A DNA stretch of 23,395 bases from Clostridia bacterium. GTDB lineage: Bacteria; Bacillota; Clostridia; Christensenellales; CAG-138. The stretch lies in the NCBI GenBank assembly GCA_016292635.1, contig JAEDIC010000025.1:1-23395 (forward strand), in the 5' to 3' direction. Numbering within the stretch: the first letter of the stretch is position 1; each line of letters begins with the position of its first letter. The notes beneath the pieces are model-generated. The model was not told where the DNA came from, searched no databases, and was given only the letters and a program-made list of their open reading frames with translations. Below, piece by piece: positions 15,169 to 21,884 of the stretch. The position numbers and the translations under genes were made by a program.

Positions 15169-15197
15169 AGTTTATCAGTACACATGTTTCTTGTCAA
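15169..15197 (-). promoter_or_regulatory. Predicted promoter of the DUF3798 transporter operon
   Basis: On the minus strand a perfect TTGACA (15197-15192) and TAAACT (15174-15169) are separated by exactly 17 bp. The predicted leader of about 65 nt contains the inverted repeat described separately and ends in AAGGAGG before the ATG. Confidence 0.65.
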
Positions 15198-15338
15198 ATA
15201 TTCTTTTCATAAAGAGCCGGTTTTTAACGCAAAAAAAACAAGAGCGAAACTGCATTTTATCCGAATTTGTCTGACTTTTCTCATGGGGTCAATATAGTTG
15301 CGACACTAAAATCTCCCTTTCCGCAAGATTTGCATTCT

Positions 15339-15354
15339 GTGAATTTTTATTCAC
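15339..15354. repeat. Small hairpin after the second GNAT gene
   Basis: GTGAAT and ATTCAC pair around four T, 19 bp past the GNAT stop. There is no clear T tract on the minus strand after it, so it is at best a weak terminator. The remainder of the gap down to the DUF3798 promoter shows only AT-rich sequence. Confidence 0.3.
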
Positions 15355-15372
15355 TATTTAGGATTTTATGCG

Positions 15373-15900
15373 TCATCTATAACGCAGCCGTTTTTCAAGG
15401 CATACAAGATCCACATTCGGTATGCCGCAGAACTCGCAGGGAATTATGCCCGCCTCCCTGTAGCCCAACTTTCTGTACATTTTGCGGGCGGCGCTGTTTA
15501 TGGCGTTGGTGTCTATGCGAAGGAAAGGACAACCTTCTTTCAGTGCCATGGCCTCATATTCTGCCACAAACTCAGAGCCGTATCCCCTGCCCCTTTCCTT
15601 TGGCGATACAACAAGCGTATGCAGCACCATCACCTGCTCATCCCCCGCTTCATGTTCCCATTCAACTTCGGCATATGCGGGCATCTGCTCCTTGTTTATC
15701 TTCCCCGCCGCCACAACCGCGCCATCCTTCTCCAGCACATACATCTCCCCGGCCTCCACGGCGGCCCGGGCGGTTTCCTCCGTGGGGTATATCCCCCGTA
15801 TCCAGCCTGTGGCCCGGGGGCCCTTTTCTTCCATTGTATGTATATCGTCATATATCCCGGCTATGGCGGCTATATCCCGTTCCTCTGCCCTGCGAAACAT
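15373..15900 (-). CDS. GNAT-family N-acetyltransferase
   Basis: A 175-residue acetyltransferase. The acetyl-CoA-binding core VLHTLVVSPKERGRGYGSEFV region carries the expected R-G-x-G pattern (ERGRGYG), and SAARKMYRKLGYRE near the C-terminus matches the conserved last motif. The early WIRGIYPTEETARAAVEAGE segment recalls acetyltransferases acting on small molecules. ATG at 15900 is preceded by TTGGAGG. The gene stands alone, divergent from the rhodanese/thioredoxin pair, and is not closely related in sequence to the GNAT at 8.1 kb. The acceptor is unknown. Confidence 0.9.
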   Translation of the reverse strand: MFRRAEERDIAAIAGIYDDIHTMEEKGPRATGWIRGIYPTEETARAAVEAGEMYVLEKDGAVVAAGKINKEQMPAYAEVEWEHEAGDEQVMVLHTLVVSPKERGRGYGSEFVAEYEAMALKEGCPFLRIDTNAINSAARKMYRKLGYREAGIIPCEFCGIPNVDLVCLEKRLRYR

Positions 15901-15939
15901 TGCATTTCCTCCAAAATCAGATTATTACTTCTTAATATA

Positions 15940-15957
15940 TTACATTATTCCTCCCTC
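15940..15957 (-). promoter_or_regulatory. Start-stop element (ATG TAA) with strong ribosome site
   Basis: On the minus strand GAGGGAGGAATA is followed by ATG and directly by TAA, 40 bp upstream of the GNAT start. If transcribed, it would be a minimal upstream open frame able to hold a ribosome. It may be chance; the promoter of this gene is not clear. Confidence 0.25.
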
Positions 15958-15970
15958 ATTTTCCATATTG

Positions 15971-15983
15971 GTGATATTATCAC
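15971..15983. promoter_or_regulatory. Palindrome touching the -35 box of the rhodanese promoter
   Basis: GTGATATTATCAC is a perfect 13-bp palindrome about one central base. It ends on the first base of the predicted -35 box of the rhodanese/thioredoxin promoter and lies in the divergent region with the GNAT gene. Its half sites resemble Crp/Fnr half sites (GTGAT...ATCAC), but the spacing is shorter than the classical forms. Confidence 0.4.
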
Positions 15984-16011
15984 TGAAACTTTATGGTATT
16001 TGGGTTATAAT
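15983..16011 (+). promoter_or_regulatory. Predicted promoter of the rhodanese/thioredoxin operon
   Basis: CTGAAA (15983-15988) and a perfect TATAAT (16006-16011) are separated by 17 bp. The predicted leader of about 38 nt ends with AAGGAG before the ATG at 16056. Confidence 0.55.
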
Positions 16012-16055
16012 ATAAAAAATTGATCCATATTAACCAAACTGATAAGGAGCTATAT

Positions 16056-16439
16056 ATGAAAAGACTTATTCAGCTGATAATTACGGTGCTGGCCCTTGCG
16101 GGCTGCGCCCCCAAATACCAATATACCCAGATATCCATGGAAGAGGCCATCGCAATTATGGATGAAAACACGGACTATGCAATTCTCGATGTACGCACCC
16201 ATGAGGAATTCGATGAGCTGCATATCACCGGCGCCATATGCATCCCAAACGAGGAAATTTACGCCGACATGGAGGATATCCCAGGTCTGCCGGATAAGGA
16301 GCAGCTTATACTGGTATACTGCCGCAGCGGCAACCGCAGTAAACAGGCCTCCGAAAAGATGGCAGAAATAGGCTATTCAAATGTTTACGAATTCGGCGGC
16401 ATAATAGACTGGCCGGGAGAAACGGTATCAGGAAACTGA
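16056..16439 (+). CDS. Rhodanese-domain lipoprotein
   Basis: A 127-residue exported, lipid-anchored rhodanese. The signal peptide runs through residues 1-16 and the lipobox LAGC gives Cys17. A single rhodanese domain follows, with the LDVRTHEEFDELHITGA motif and the active loop YCRSGNRS with catalytic Cys89. Such domains carry a persulfide sulfur or act as redox partners. I chose ATG at 16056, with AAGGAG 7 nt upstream; an in-frame TTG at 16020 would spoil the signal peptide and lies too close to the promoter. The thioredoxin gene follows after 51 bp. The domain and lipoprotein calls are firm; the physiological substrate is not known. Confidence 0.92.
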   Translation: MKRLIQLIITVLALAGCAPKYQYTQISMEEAIAIMDENTDYAILDVRTHEEFDELHITGAICIPNEEIYADMEDIPGLPDKEQLILVYCRSGNRSKQASEKMAEIGYSNVYEFGGIIDWPGETVSGN

Positions 16440-16490
16440 CCTTCAAAAATACAATTTAATTAATATAAACGATAAACGGAGGGAAACATA

Positions 16491-16796
16491 ATGTCAGTCA
16501 TACACATAACCGAGGAAAACTTCAAGAGCGAGGTAATGGAAAGCAGCGTGCCCGTGCTCATAGACTTCTGGGCGTCCTGGTGCGCCCCCTGCCGCATGAT
16601 AGGGCCACATATCGAGGCCGTGGCTGAGGAGCGGCCGGATGTTAAGGTGTGCAAGGTAAACGTTGACGAGCAGCCCCAGCTTGCCAATATGTTCCGGGTA
16701 TCCAGTATTCCCATGCTGGTGGTAATAAAGGATGGAAAGATCGCCAATCAGTCCTTGGGGCTCATCCCCAAGGAAAAAATACTGGAGCTGCTGTAG
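16491..16796 (+). CDS. Thioredoxin-family protein
   Basis: A 101-residue single-domain thioredoxin with no signal peptide. The redox site is WCAPC (residues 30-34) instead of the classical WCGPC, with the preceding DFWAS segment and the cis-proline in SSIPML conserved. GGAGG lies 8 nt before the ATG. It is cotranscribed with the rhodanese lipoprotein, so a thiol or persulfide redox role is likely, though the two partners would act on opposite sides of the membrane unless linked by a membrane thiol carrier not seen here. No thioredoxin reductase gene is in the window. Confidence 0.95.
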   Translation: MSVIHITEENFKSEVMESSVPVLIDFWASWCAPCRMIGPHIEAVAEERPDVKVCKVNVDEQPQLANMFRVSSIPMLVVIKDGKIANQSLGLIPKEKILELL

Positions 16797-17021
16797 CCAG
16801 GGTAAAAAACATTAGCTTATTCAGTCTTTTCCCGCCCTGACATCAAGCGGCTGCCCTGAGCCATTTCTGCCTTCAGGATAAGCAGGCGCATATTTACCAG
16901 CACCGTCTCAGCGGCGCAAGAGGCCGCCGGGGCGCTTTCTTCCTGAAAATCCTGGATATGAAAGCACGCGCGGCCATGGCGGTATAACCGCATACAAAGG
17001 AACAAAAGCCAAAATAAAAGT
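16797..17021. other. Stretch without a supported gene
   Basis: These 225 bp separate the thioredoxin stop from the next terminator. They are GC-rich enough to look coding. A 58-codon minus frame and a 48-codon plus frame without a start codon exist, but neither has a ribosome site or recognisable sequence. The stretch may be a decayed gene, or an untranslated 3' extension of the thioredoxin transcript. I cannot tell. Confidence 0.4.
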
Positions 17022-17064
17022 ATCGGAGCGCCTCCGCTGTCGGAATGCGCTCCGATGTTTTTTA
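17022..17064 (+). terminator. Rho-independent terminator
   Basis: A perfect 10-bp stem (17022-17031 with 17047-17056) is followed by GTTTTTT on the plus strand. It is the first strong terminator after the thioredoxin gene and lies just before the promoter of the dehydrogenase gene. Confidence 0.8.
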
Positions 17065-17070
17065 CAGTCG

Positions 17071-17099
17071 TTGTGTTTTGTGCTTGCCTATTATATACT
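17071..17099 (+). promoter_or_regulatory. Predicted promoter of the dehydrogenase/ABM operon
   Basis: TTGTGT (17071-17076) and TATACT (17094-17099) have a 17-bp spacer. The predicted start of transcription is about 40 nt before the ATG at 17145, which rules against a longer frame opening at 17055 inside the terminator. Confidence 0.55.
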
Positions 17100-17144
17100 A
17101 TTATCAGCAATACATCCCCATCATCCATCCCGAGAGGATACACC

Positions 17145-18104
17145 ATGAGACGAATAGCAGTATGCGTACCTTATATTCGCGGTCGATACGATAAGCGTAT
17201 AACCGAAGCGGCACGCGCCGCGGGCTTCGCAGTGGATTACTATGATGCCCCGGAGAAACTTGCGCCGGAAATAGACCGCTATGAAATACTATACGGAGAC
17301 GTTGGCCCCGCAATAATAAAAAACGCCGCCAACCTCCGCTGGGTATGCAGCCCCAATGCCGGCGTGGAAAAGTATCAGCCTGCCTGCGCCATGCCAAAAG
17401 GCTGCGCCCTTTCCAACTCCTCCGGTGCATACGGCCTTGCCATTGCCGAGCATATAGTTATGGTGCTGCTCATGCTTATGCGCCGTATGCCTGAGTATCA
17501 GCAGGCCGCCATTGAACGAAGCTGGTCCTGTTTCTCTCCCATCCGCTCCATATCGGGCAGCAACCTTGTGCTTCTCGGTACCGGCGATATAGGTTCCAAC
17601 GCCGCACGCCGCCTTAAAGCCCTTGGGGCAAACGTAACCGGGGTATGCCGCAGCGGAAAAAGCAAAGAGCCCGCATTTGACCGGGTGGTGACAACGGATG
17701 AGCTGGACAGCCTGCTGCCTGATGCGGACGCTCTTATAATCTCCCTTCCCTCCACACCGGACACCATAGGCATACTCAGCCGGGAACGCATAGCCAGGCT
17801 TGGCAGAAAAGCCCTCGTGATAAATGTAGGCCGGGGTTCCGCCATAGATCAGGACGCCCTTGTGGAAGCCCTGCAGGCCCGCTCGATTGCCGGCGCGGCC
17901 CTGGATGTTATGGCGCCGGAGCCTCTCCCCGCGGATCACCCCCTCTGGACCTGCCCCAACACCATAATAACCCCCCATGTATCCGGCAACGACGCCCTTG
18001 ATATCACCTGCGATTTGGATGTGAATATGTTCCTTGAGGACCTTTCCCGATATGCAAAGGGCCTGCCCCCGTTAAATCTTGTGAACAGAGACCTCGGATA
18101 TTAA
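17145..18104 (+). CDS. D-2-hydroxyacid dehydrogenase, NAD(P)-dependent
   Basis: A 319-residue cytosolic oxidoreductase that would interconvert 2-keto acids and D-2-hydroxy acids. The nucleotide-binding domain shows GTGDIG at residues 145-150, and the catalytic triad residues are in place: Arg230 (NVGRGS), Glu259 (APEPLP) and His278 (TPHVSG). Arg-Ser after the second strand (VCRSGK, 167-172), instead of an acidic residue, suggests a preference for NADPH. GAGAGG lies 7 nt before the ATG. It is followed after 26 bp by the ABM-domain gene. Candidates include glyoxylate/hydroxypyruvate or phenylpyruvate reductase; the exact substrate is not readable. Confidence 0.93.
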   Translation: MRRIAVCVPYIRGRYDKRITEAARAAGFAVDYYDAPEKLAPEIDRYEILYGDVGPAIIKNAANLRWVCSPNAGVEKYQPACAMPKGCALSNSSGAYGLAIAEHIVMVLLMLMRRMPEYQQAAIERSWSCFSPIRSISGSNLVLLGTGDIGSNAARRLKALGANVTGVCRSGKSKEPAFDRVVTTDELDSLLPDADALIISLPSTPDTIGILSRERIARLGRKALVINVGRGSAIDQDALVEALQARSIAGAALDVMAPEPLPADHPLWTCPNTIITPHVSGNDALDITCDLDVNMFLEDLSRYAKGLPPLNLVNRDLGY

Positions 18105-18130
18105 TTTCGCAAAGCGCATGAGGAAATAAA

Positions 18131-18421
18131 ATGCTTATACTTCACGTTACCTACACCGCCAAGCCAGGCATGACGCGTAAATTTCTCGATGAACTGGAGC
18201 AGGGTCCGGCTCCGAAAGTCAGGGCCGAAAAGGGAAACCTCCGCTACGATTACTTTATCTCTCCGGCGGATGAAAACAAAATACTGCTGGTGGAAAAATG
18301 GGAAGACGAAACGGCTCTCGCCGCCCATATGGCAGTTCCTCATATGCAGGACATAAAAAGCATAAAAGAAAAATACATAGAGAGCACTCTGCTGGAAAAA
18401 TTCAGCGCACAGCCATTATAA
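18131..18421 (+). CDS. ABM-fold (YgiN-like) monooxygenase-family protein
   Basis: A 96-residue dimeric alpha-beta barrel protein of the antibiotic biosynthesis monooxygenase superfamily. The typical opening LHVTYTAKPGMTRKFLDEL, the middle YDYFISPADENKILLVEKWED, and the AAHMAVPHM segment with a conserved His are visible. Members oxidise quinols, bind haem, or act as accessory proteins; many have no assigned reaction. It lies 26 bp after the dehydrogenase gene with AGGAAA before its ATG, so it belongs to the same operon, and a strong terminator follows. Confidence 0.88.
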   Translation: MLILHVTYTAKPGMTRKFLDELEQGPAPKVRAEKGNLRYDYFISPADENKILLVEKWEDETALAAHMAVPHMQDIKSIKEKYIESTLLEKFSAQPL

Positions 18422-18427
18422 AAGCAC

Positions 18428-18458
18428 AAAAGGCCTCGCTGCGGCGAGGTCTTTTTTT
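18428..18458. terminator. Bidirectional terminator between convergent operons
   Basis: A 12-bp stem (18428-18439 with 18444-18455, one G-T pair) with a TGCG loop is followed by a run of seven T. Its A-rich left flank gives U's on the other strand too, so it also serves the minus-strand MATE gene ending at 18466. Confidence 0.85.
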
Positions 18459-18465
18459 GATAATA

Positions 18466-19854
18466 TCAAGCATACTTTGGTTGTTCTGTTTTCTCTTTAA
18501 GCACCCTTCTAAAGAAGTATATCTGAAAAGGCACGGATAGCAGAAACGTAAAAAAGTCTGCGCCTGGCTGTACCGCCACTATGCCGTTCAGTCCAAACAG
18601 GCGGGGCAATATGACTACCAGCGGTATAAAGAATACCCCCTGCCTGCAGCAGGCCAGAAATGATGCGCTGCCGGAAAACCCGAGGCATTGATACAGCTGA
18701 TTTACAAAGGTGGAATACGCCATAAAGGGCATAACTGCGCAGGCGTACATGAGATACACGGAGCCTATCCGTATAACCTCCGGATCATCTCTGAACCAGC
18801 CAATCACGGCGTCCCTCCCAAGGAAAACGGACAATGCGGCAGCACTGCATATCACCGTACCTATGGCGCAAGATACCCTAAAAGCTTCCTTTACCCGCCT
18901 ATAATTGCCTGCGCCGTAATTATACCCGGCAATTGGCTGAAAGCCTTGACCTATGCCTATCATTATCTGGCGCACCAGCATATATATCTTGTTGGATATG
19001 GTTATGGCGGCAACCGCCGCATCGCCGTACACCCTGGCGTTTATATTCAGCAGAGATGTGGCTACGCTGGCCATACCCTGACGGAATATGGTGGGCATAC
19101 CGGTTTTGATTATCAGCAGATAGTCCCTTATATCCCGGCTTACCCGGCTGAAAGACACCCGTATTATACTCTTGCCCCTGATAAACATTGCAATCAATAT
19201 CACAAAGCTGACCGCCTGGCTTATTACTGTAGCAATGGCGGCTCCCTCTGTCCCCATATTCAGCCCAAATATAAATATGGAGTCCAGCACTATATTCAAT
19301 ATGCCGCCGCAGCATATGCCGTACATCGCCATGGCGGCTTCCCCTTCAGAGCGAAGTATGTTATTAAGCACGAAGGTACAGCACATTATGGGCGCACCGA
19401 TAACTATGTATTTTGCGTATGCCGCGGCATGTGGAAGCATGGTTTCAGAAGCTCCAAGCAACACAAGCAATCCCTTCAGGAAGGGCAAACATAAAAGTAT
19501 AATTATCAACCCCATCAGCAGGGCAGCAAAAACAGCGCTGCTGGCAAATTTATATGCCTCCTCGTCCTGCTCCGCTCCGAGATATCTGCTTATAAGGGCG
19601 CTTACGCCCATGCCAACACCGCCGCCCAGAGCCTGTATCATGGTCATTATGGCGAATACTACGCCAACGCCGGCAGAAGCGCTGTTTCCTATGCGGGATA
19701 CGAAACAAGTATCCGCCGTGTTGTATATTACGGTTATAAGCTGACTGATGACGGCTGGCGTGGCCTTCGCCGCCACAAGCCTTGTCATGGGCGCATTCAG
19801 CATCAGCTCATGCTGCGCCTTGCTGCTTAAGTTTTCTTTCAAACGGCCCGCCAT
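18466..19854 (-). CDS. MATE-family efflux transporter
   Basis: A 462-residue inner-membrane exporter with about twelve hydrophobic helices in two homologous halves, the standard MATE size. The N-terminal half begins at about residue 26 with a segment leading to VIYNTADTCFVSRIGN, the usual first-helix motif. The corresponding position of the second half lies near TGMPTIFRQGMASVATSLLN. MATE exporters expel drugs or metabolites using a sodium or proton gradient; the substrate is unknown. AAGGA lies 5-6 nt before ATG at 19854, and a promoter is predicted upstream. It is divergent from the EamA gene, and both may answer to one signal. Confidence 0.93.
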   Translation of the reverse strand: MAGRLKENLSSKAQHELMLNAPMTRLVAAKATPAVISQLITVIYNTADTCFVSRIGNSASAGVGVVFAIMTMIQALGGGVGMGVSALISRYLGAEQDEEAYKFASSAVFAALLMGLIIILLCLPFLKGLLVLLGASETMLPHAAAYAKYIVIGAPIMCCTFVLNNILRSEGEAAMAMYGICCGGILNIVLDSIFIFGLNMGTEGAAIATVISQAVSFVILIAMFIRGKSIIRVSFSRVSRDIRDYLLIIKTGMPTIFRQGMASVATSLLNINARVYGDAAVAAITISNKIYMLVRQIMIGIGQGFQPIAGYNYGAGNYRRVKEAFRVSCAIGTVICSAAALSVFLGRDAVIGWFRDDPEVIRIGSVYLMYACAVMPFMAYSTFVNQLYQCLGFSGSASFLACCRQGVFFIPLVVILPRLFGLNGIVAVQPGADFFTFLLSVPFQIYFFRRVLKEKTEQPKYA

Positions 19855-19903
19855 GCCTTCCTTTCACAATAATATTCTTACGCAAATTGTAACCTTATTC
19901 ATT

Positions 19904-19932
19904 ATAATATCAATCAATCAGCCTTTGTTCAA
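19904..19932 (-). promoter_or_regulatory. Predicted promoter of the MATE gene
   Basis: On the minus strand TTGAAC (19932-19927) and TATTAT (19909-19904) are separated by 17 bp. The predicted leader is about 45 nt. Confidence 0.5.
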
Positions 19933-19989
19933 CATGATAAGCGAAATGTCTTCCTTGTGTTTTGTATTTCCTTACCGCTCCAATATATG

Positions 19990-20016
19990 TTAACTTATCC
20001 GTTTTTGTGTTATAAT
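19990..20016 (+). promoter_or_regulatory. Predicted extended -10 promoter of the EamA gene
   Basis: A perfect TATAAT (20011-20016) is preceded by TGT, the extended -10 form. A weak TTAACT lies 15 bp upstream. The promoter is back to back with that of the MATE gene. Confidence 0.5.
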
Positions 20017-20050
20017 CATGCGTAGTATTTAACGGAGTTTGTTATCTGAC

Positions 20051-20920
20051 ATGAAAACGCCATTGCTCAAATACATCATATCGCTGTTGATATTAGGTTC
20101 AAACGGTATAGTTTCCAGCCTCATCCATCTGAACAGTTACGAAATAGTTTTCCTGCGCACAATGGTGGGCAGCGTGGTATTGATAGCCATTTTTCTGCTT
20201 ACCGGCGGCAAATTCACATTCTACCAAAACAAAAAAGACGCCCTTTTCCTGCTTATATCCGGCATGGCCCTGGGCGGCAGCTGGATGTTCCTTTATGAAG
20301 CATACGCCAGCATCGGCGTGGGCGTTGCGTCATTGTGCTATTACTGCGGCCCTATGATCGTAATGATGCTATCCCCCGTCGTTTTTAACGAAAAGCTTAC
20401 CGCCGCAAAGATAGCGGGCTTTATTGCCGTTGTGCTGGGGGTATGCCTTGTAAACGGCCGAGGCTCCGCCGCGCTGAACAGCCGTGGGCTTTTTTCAGGG
20501 CTTATGTCCGCTGTGATATTTGCGATAATGGTAATATTTAATAAAAAGGCAAAAAGCATAACCGGCCTTGAAAACTCCGCCCTGCAGGTATTGATAAGCT
20601 TTCTTACGGTTGCTGCGTTTGTAGGCATAAAGCAGGGCTATAATATCCCCCTGCAAACCAGCGAAATACCCGCGATGCTTTTTCTCGGCGTTGTGAATAC
20701 CGGCGTAGCCTGCTATCTGTATTTTTCTTCCATCGGCAGGCTGCCTGTGCAGACGGTATCCATACTTGGCTATCTTGAGCCCCTTGCAGCCGTGGTGTTT
20801 TCCGCATTGCTGCTCAATGAAAAGATGTCTTCCACCCAAATGCTTGGCGCCGCGCTGATATTAGGCGGGGCTATATTCACGGAATACTGTGAAATACGGA
20901 ACCGCTCCGTTCAAATATGA
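20051..20920 (+). CDS. EamA-family (DMT superfamily) transporter
   Basis: A 289-residue membrane protein with about ten helices in two EamA repeats. The first ends around residue 135 and the second ends with GYLEPLAAVVFSALLLNEKMSSTQMLGAALIL-type sequence, a hallmark of the family. These exporters handle amino acids or other metabolites; the substrate is unknown. ATG at 20051 is the natural start, but its GGAG lies 13 nt upstream, rather far; an in-frame TTG at 20039 is too near the same site. The final codons, from about 20907, coincide with the truncated flavoprotein remnant on the other strand, so the C-terminus may have been reset by a rearrangement. Confidence 0.9.
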   Translation: MKTPLLKYIISLLILGSNGIVSSLIHLNSYEIVFLRTMVGSVVLIAIFLLTGGKFTFYQNKKDALFLLISGMALGGSWMFLYEAYASIGVGVASLCYYCGPMIVMMLSPVVFNEKLTAAKIAGFIAVVLGVCLVNGRGSAALNSRGLFSGLMSAVIFAIMVIFNKKAKSITGLENSALQVLISFLTVAAFVGIKQGYNIPLQTSEIPAMLFLGVVNTGVACYLYFSSIGRLPVQTVSILGYLEPLAAVVFSALLLNEKMSSTQMLGAALILGGAIFTEYCEIRNRSVQI

Positions 20921-21005
20921 TTATCTCTGCCTTTTCATCCAGCCGGCGAAGCCTTGCCGCTGCGGAAGCGCCTCCCGCAACGCCGCCGATGATAACAACC
21001 TTTAT
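20907..21005 (-). pseudogene. Remnant: N-terminus of a CoA-disulfide-reductase-like flavoprotein
   Basis: Read on the minus strand from 21005, 33 codons give an intact FAD-binding start: KVVIIGGVAGGASAAARLRR then LDEKAEIIIFER, the hallmark N-terminus of CoA-disulfide reductase/NADH oxidase proteins (about 450-830 residues). The expected start Met is ATA, with a purine-rich AGGGAGAG upstream, so a G-to-A change may have killed the start. After FER the sequence leaves the family and stops at 20877. The rest of the gene is gone; the break lies near 20907, at the end of the EamA gene. It follows the Crp/Fnr gene on the same strand after 50 bp, suggesting an old operon. Confidence 0.8.
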
Positions 21006-21055
21006 TCCTTTTATCTCTCCCTTCTTATTGAAATAGCCGCTCCCCGGCGTATCCT

Positions 21056-21715
21056 TTATTTACCGCTCAGCTCTTCCAGCATCTCTTCATCCATTATCTC
21101 AACGACTCCGCGGGACAGCTTTACCATGCCCTCGGCCTGGAAGTATCTCAACATTCGGGTGACCACTTCCCGGGCGGTGCCCATATGGCCCGCTATTATG
21201 TCGTGGGTGATTTTAAGCACTTTAGTGCCCTCAATAGCGCTCTCCTCCAGCAGGAAACCGGCAAGGCGCTTATCAAAGCTCTTCCACATTATCTGCTCGA
21301 TAAGCCACATTACGTCTGTAAAGCGGGTGCCCATTATCTGACTGACATAGTTTGCCATTGGGGCCGAAGTTTCCATAAGCTTCTTGAAAACGTCCGGCGG
21401 GATTATCCAAAACTCCGTTTCCTTTTCCGCCGTAATTGTGATATCAAACTGTATTGAGTTCATTATGCAGGAAGCGGAAAACAGGCATATGTCCCGTTCA
21501 AACAGGCGATACAAGGTAACCTCCCGGCCTTCGTCGGAGGTAAGATACGCACGCAGCTGACCGGAACGCAACAAAAGCAGTCCCATACAATCCTTATCGC
21601 CGTTGTGCAGCAGCGTGCCACTGGGTACTGTGCGCCTCATTGACAGACGGCGCAGCTGGTCTTGCTCATCCGCTGTCAGCTTATCAAATATGGGAAAGTA
21701 TTCGGATAAATCCAC
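21056..21715 (-). CDS. Crp/Fnr-family transcriptional regulator
   Basis: A 219-residue regulator: an N-terminal cyclic-nucleotide-binding-like beta roll (about residues 15-115), a dimerisation helix (about 118-160), and a C-terminal winged helix with ITHDIIAGHMGTAREVVTRM as helix-turn-helix (169-188). The N-terminal domain lacks the cAMP-contact pattern of true Crp. Three cysteines (43, 77, 83) are present but not in the Fnr iron-sulfur arrangement, so the effector is unknown. The start is GTG at 21715 with AGAGGTG 7 nt upstream. It has a strong promoter. Downstream in the same direction lies only the flavoprotein remnant, its presumed lost partner. Confidence 0.92.
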   Translation of the reverse strand: MDLSEYFPIFDKLTADEQDQLRRLSMRRTVPSGTLLHNGDKDCMGLLLLRSGQLRAYLTSDEGREVTLYRLFERDICLFSASCIMNSIQFDITITAEKETEFWIIPPDVFKKLMETSAPMANYVSQIMGTRFTDVMWLIEQIMWKSFDKRLAGFLLEESAIEGTKVLKITHDIIAGHMGTAREVVTRMLRYFQAEGMVKLSRGVVEIMDEEMLEELSGK

Positions 21716-21750
21716 GACAAAACACCTCTTTGCCAGAAATGATTAACTTT

Positions 21751-21779
21751 ATTATACTGTAGTTTTTATGCCATATCAA
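21751..21779 (-). promoter_or_regulatory. Predicted promoter of the Crp/Fnr gene
   Basis: On the minus strand TTGATA (21779-21774) and a perfect TATAAT (21756-21751) are separated by 17 bp. The predicted leader is about 30 nt. This is one of the best promoter matches in the window. Confidence 0.65.
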
Positions 21780-21884
21780 CAATGTGCGGCTCCTGCCCGT
21801 TTGTGATGTCATTGCGGAATTACAGGCACTTGAGCAGGATCCCGTATTTTTATAAGAGAGCAATATGTTATTTTTTCTTTCAGT

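Noticed and set aside
17055..17144. Upstream extension of the dehydrogenase frame
   Set aside because: It begins inside a terminator and ahead of the predicted promoter; homologous sequence starts at 17145.
16817..17146. Minus-strand frame of 109 codons (58 from an inner ATG)
   Set aside because: No ribosome site, no recognisable sequence, and it crosses a plus-strand terminator and promoter.
21785..21863. Short plus-strand frame reading NVRLLPVCDVIAELQALEQD before a stop
   Set aside because: It looks protein-like but is only about 26 codons, with no recognised family. It might be a gene remnant, but chance is as likely.
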